Assembly: GCA_963772635.1 (NCBI GenBank)
Contig: CAVYYK010000027.1
Coordinates: 1-64,000 of the forward strand
Length of the DNA stretch: 64,000 nucleotides
Direction of reading: 5' to 3'
Source: JAUXFS01 sp963772635
Lineage (GTDB): Bacteria > Pseudomonadota > Alphaproteobacteria > Rhodospirillales > Defluviicoccaceae
Part shown: one piece after another, positions 63,585-64,000 of the stretch
Numbering within the stretch: position 1 is the stretch's first letter
Layout: every line of letters begins with the position of its first letter
Translations under genes and position numbers: made by a program
The notes under the pieces: generated by a model
Databases searched by the model: none
What the model was told of the DNA's origin: nothing
The model's input: the letters and a program-made list of their open reading frames with translations, nothing else

Positions 63585-63782
63585 GTGTCCGCGATTCTTC
63601 CATTTTTGCTCGTGGTCGCCATGCTGGCGACGCTGGGTGTTCTGTTCGTCGGAATCATCTCGTTTGCCTTCGGCAGGAACGCAAACTCGAAGAATGCCAC
63701 CCGGTTGATGGCGGCGCGGGTGGCGCTGCAGGGCGTCGCCTTGGCTCTGCTCGGACTGATGGTTCTGGTCTACGCCAATTGA
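63585..63782 (+). CDS. HIG1 domain twin-transmembrane protein
   Basis: This 65-aa protein has two membrane helices (LPFLLVVAMLATLGVLFVGI and LQGVALALLGLMVLVYA) joined by a short basic loop (GRNANSKNATRLMAARV). The pattern is the hypoxia-induced HIG1 family, whose alphaproteobacterial members often precede the adenosyltransferase and ETF genes. The GTG at 63585 follows GATGGGG. It is likely co-transcribed with the next gene, 23 bases away. Confidence 0.85.
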   Translation: MSAILPFLLVVAMLATLGVLFVGIISFAFGRNANSKNATRLMAARVALQGVALALLGLMVLVYAN

Positions 63783-63805
63783 CGATTTCCCGCCGGAGCT
63801 AGCCG

Positions 63806-64000
63806 ATGGTCACCTTGACGAAAATCTACACCCGTGGCGGCGACAAGGGTGAAACGTCGCTCGGCGACGGCCGCCGGGTGGCGAAACACGATCTCAGGGT
63901 TGCCGCGTACGGCACCGTCGACGAAACCAACGCCGTCGTCGGCCTCGCCCGCCTCCATACCGAGGGCGACGCCGACGAAATGCTGGCCCGGATCCAGAAC
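63806..64000 (+). CDS. Cob(I)alamin adenosyltransferase, PduO type (partial)
   Basis: Only the first 65 codons are in the window. They begin MVTLTKIYTRGGDKGETSLG, the PduO-type signature, followed by VAAYGTVDETNAVVGLARL. The enzyme makes adenosylcobalamin, which Ecm requires. The neighbourhood therefore supplies cofactor to the pathway encoded just upstream. In related genomes ETF genes often follow; they would lie outside this window. Confidence 0.93.
   Translation, partial: MVTLTKIYTRGGDKGETSLGDGRRVAKHDLRVAAYGTVDETNAVVGLARLHTEGDADEMLARIQN

Overview
The window is high-GC DNA from an alphaproteobacterium, most likely a member of the Rhodospirillales. The evidence is a 16S-Ile-Ala-23S rRNA operon, the alphaproteobacterial block ychF-pth-rplY-prs, argH divergent from tlpA, and an ethylmalonyl-CoA pathway locus running into a HIG1 protein and a cobalamin adenosyltransferase. 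Genus cannot be read from the sequence alone.

Layout. 1-3728: rRNA operon on the minus strand, with a strong promoter, boxA sites and an unusual family of CTG-type heptamer repeats in the spacer and in helix 45 of 23S. 4182-16486: cell-envelope and metabolic genes, many broken (M23 peptidase, rhomboid, glucokinase, AsmA, FkbM methyltransferase, ClpB), plus a duplicated MNT nucleotidyltransferase locus with a HigBA-type toxin-antitoxin pair between the copies. 16708-22412: a NavMs-like sodium channel, a TraB/GumN protein, a lipase-fold protein with a Cys-rich tail, and a single-chain restriction-modification enzyme. 22413-27751: an accessory patch with a 14-bp tandem repeat, a PEP-mutase-family enzyme, a decayed solute-binding protein next to a 271-bp inverted-repeat element, a secreted protein gene with two in-frame UGA codons, and two paralogous exported proteins carrying Cys repeats. 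27916-37942: housekeeping (dienelactone hydrolase, two PaaI thioesterases, ychF, pth, rplY, prs, M24 peptidase, pgeF, retropepsin-like protease, DsbE/CcmG, SDR). 38185-49873: an unrecognised 529-aa protein, polyphosphate kinase, a 54-aa protein, Usp, VOC, cyclophilin-like protein, a ParE-type toxin-antitoxin pair, argH, tlpA, an EEP nuclease/phosphatase and an ADP-ribosylglycohydrolase. 50061-57303: aminopeptidase P followed by a complete sugar PTS in two genes (IIA-HPr-EI and IIC-IIB-IIB), flanked by about 286-bp direct repeats of the aminopeptidase 3' end. 57625-64000: the ethylmalonyl-CoA pathway (ecm, divergent ccr, mcd), then a HIG1 protein and the start of a cobalamin adenosyltransferase.

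How they work together. Ccr reductively carboxylates crotonyl-CoA, Ecm rearranges ethylmalonyl-CoA with adenosylcobalamin, Mcd oxidises methylsuccinyl-CoA, and the adenosyltransferase at the right edge would make the cofactor for Ecm. Ccr carries an extra C-terminal CBS pair, which suggests adenylate control of acetyl-CoA assimilation. The PTS island and glucokinase give two ways to phosphorylate a hexose. Ppk adds polyphosphate metabolism.

Caution: at least nine conserved genes are frameshifted, mostly in 5-16 kb and 33-49 kb. Some damage is real decay (internal deletions, in-frame stops), but single-base indels in ClpB, AsmA and others could be consensus errors in the assembly.
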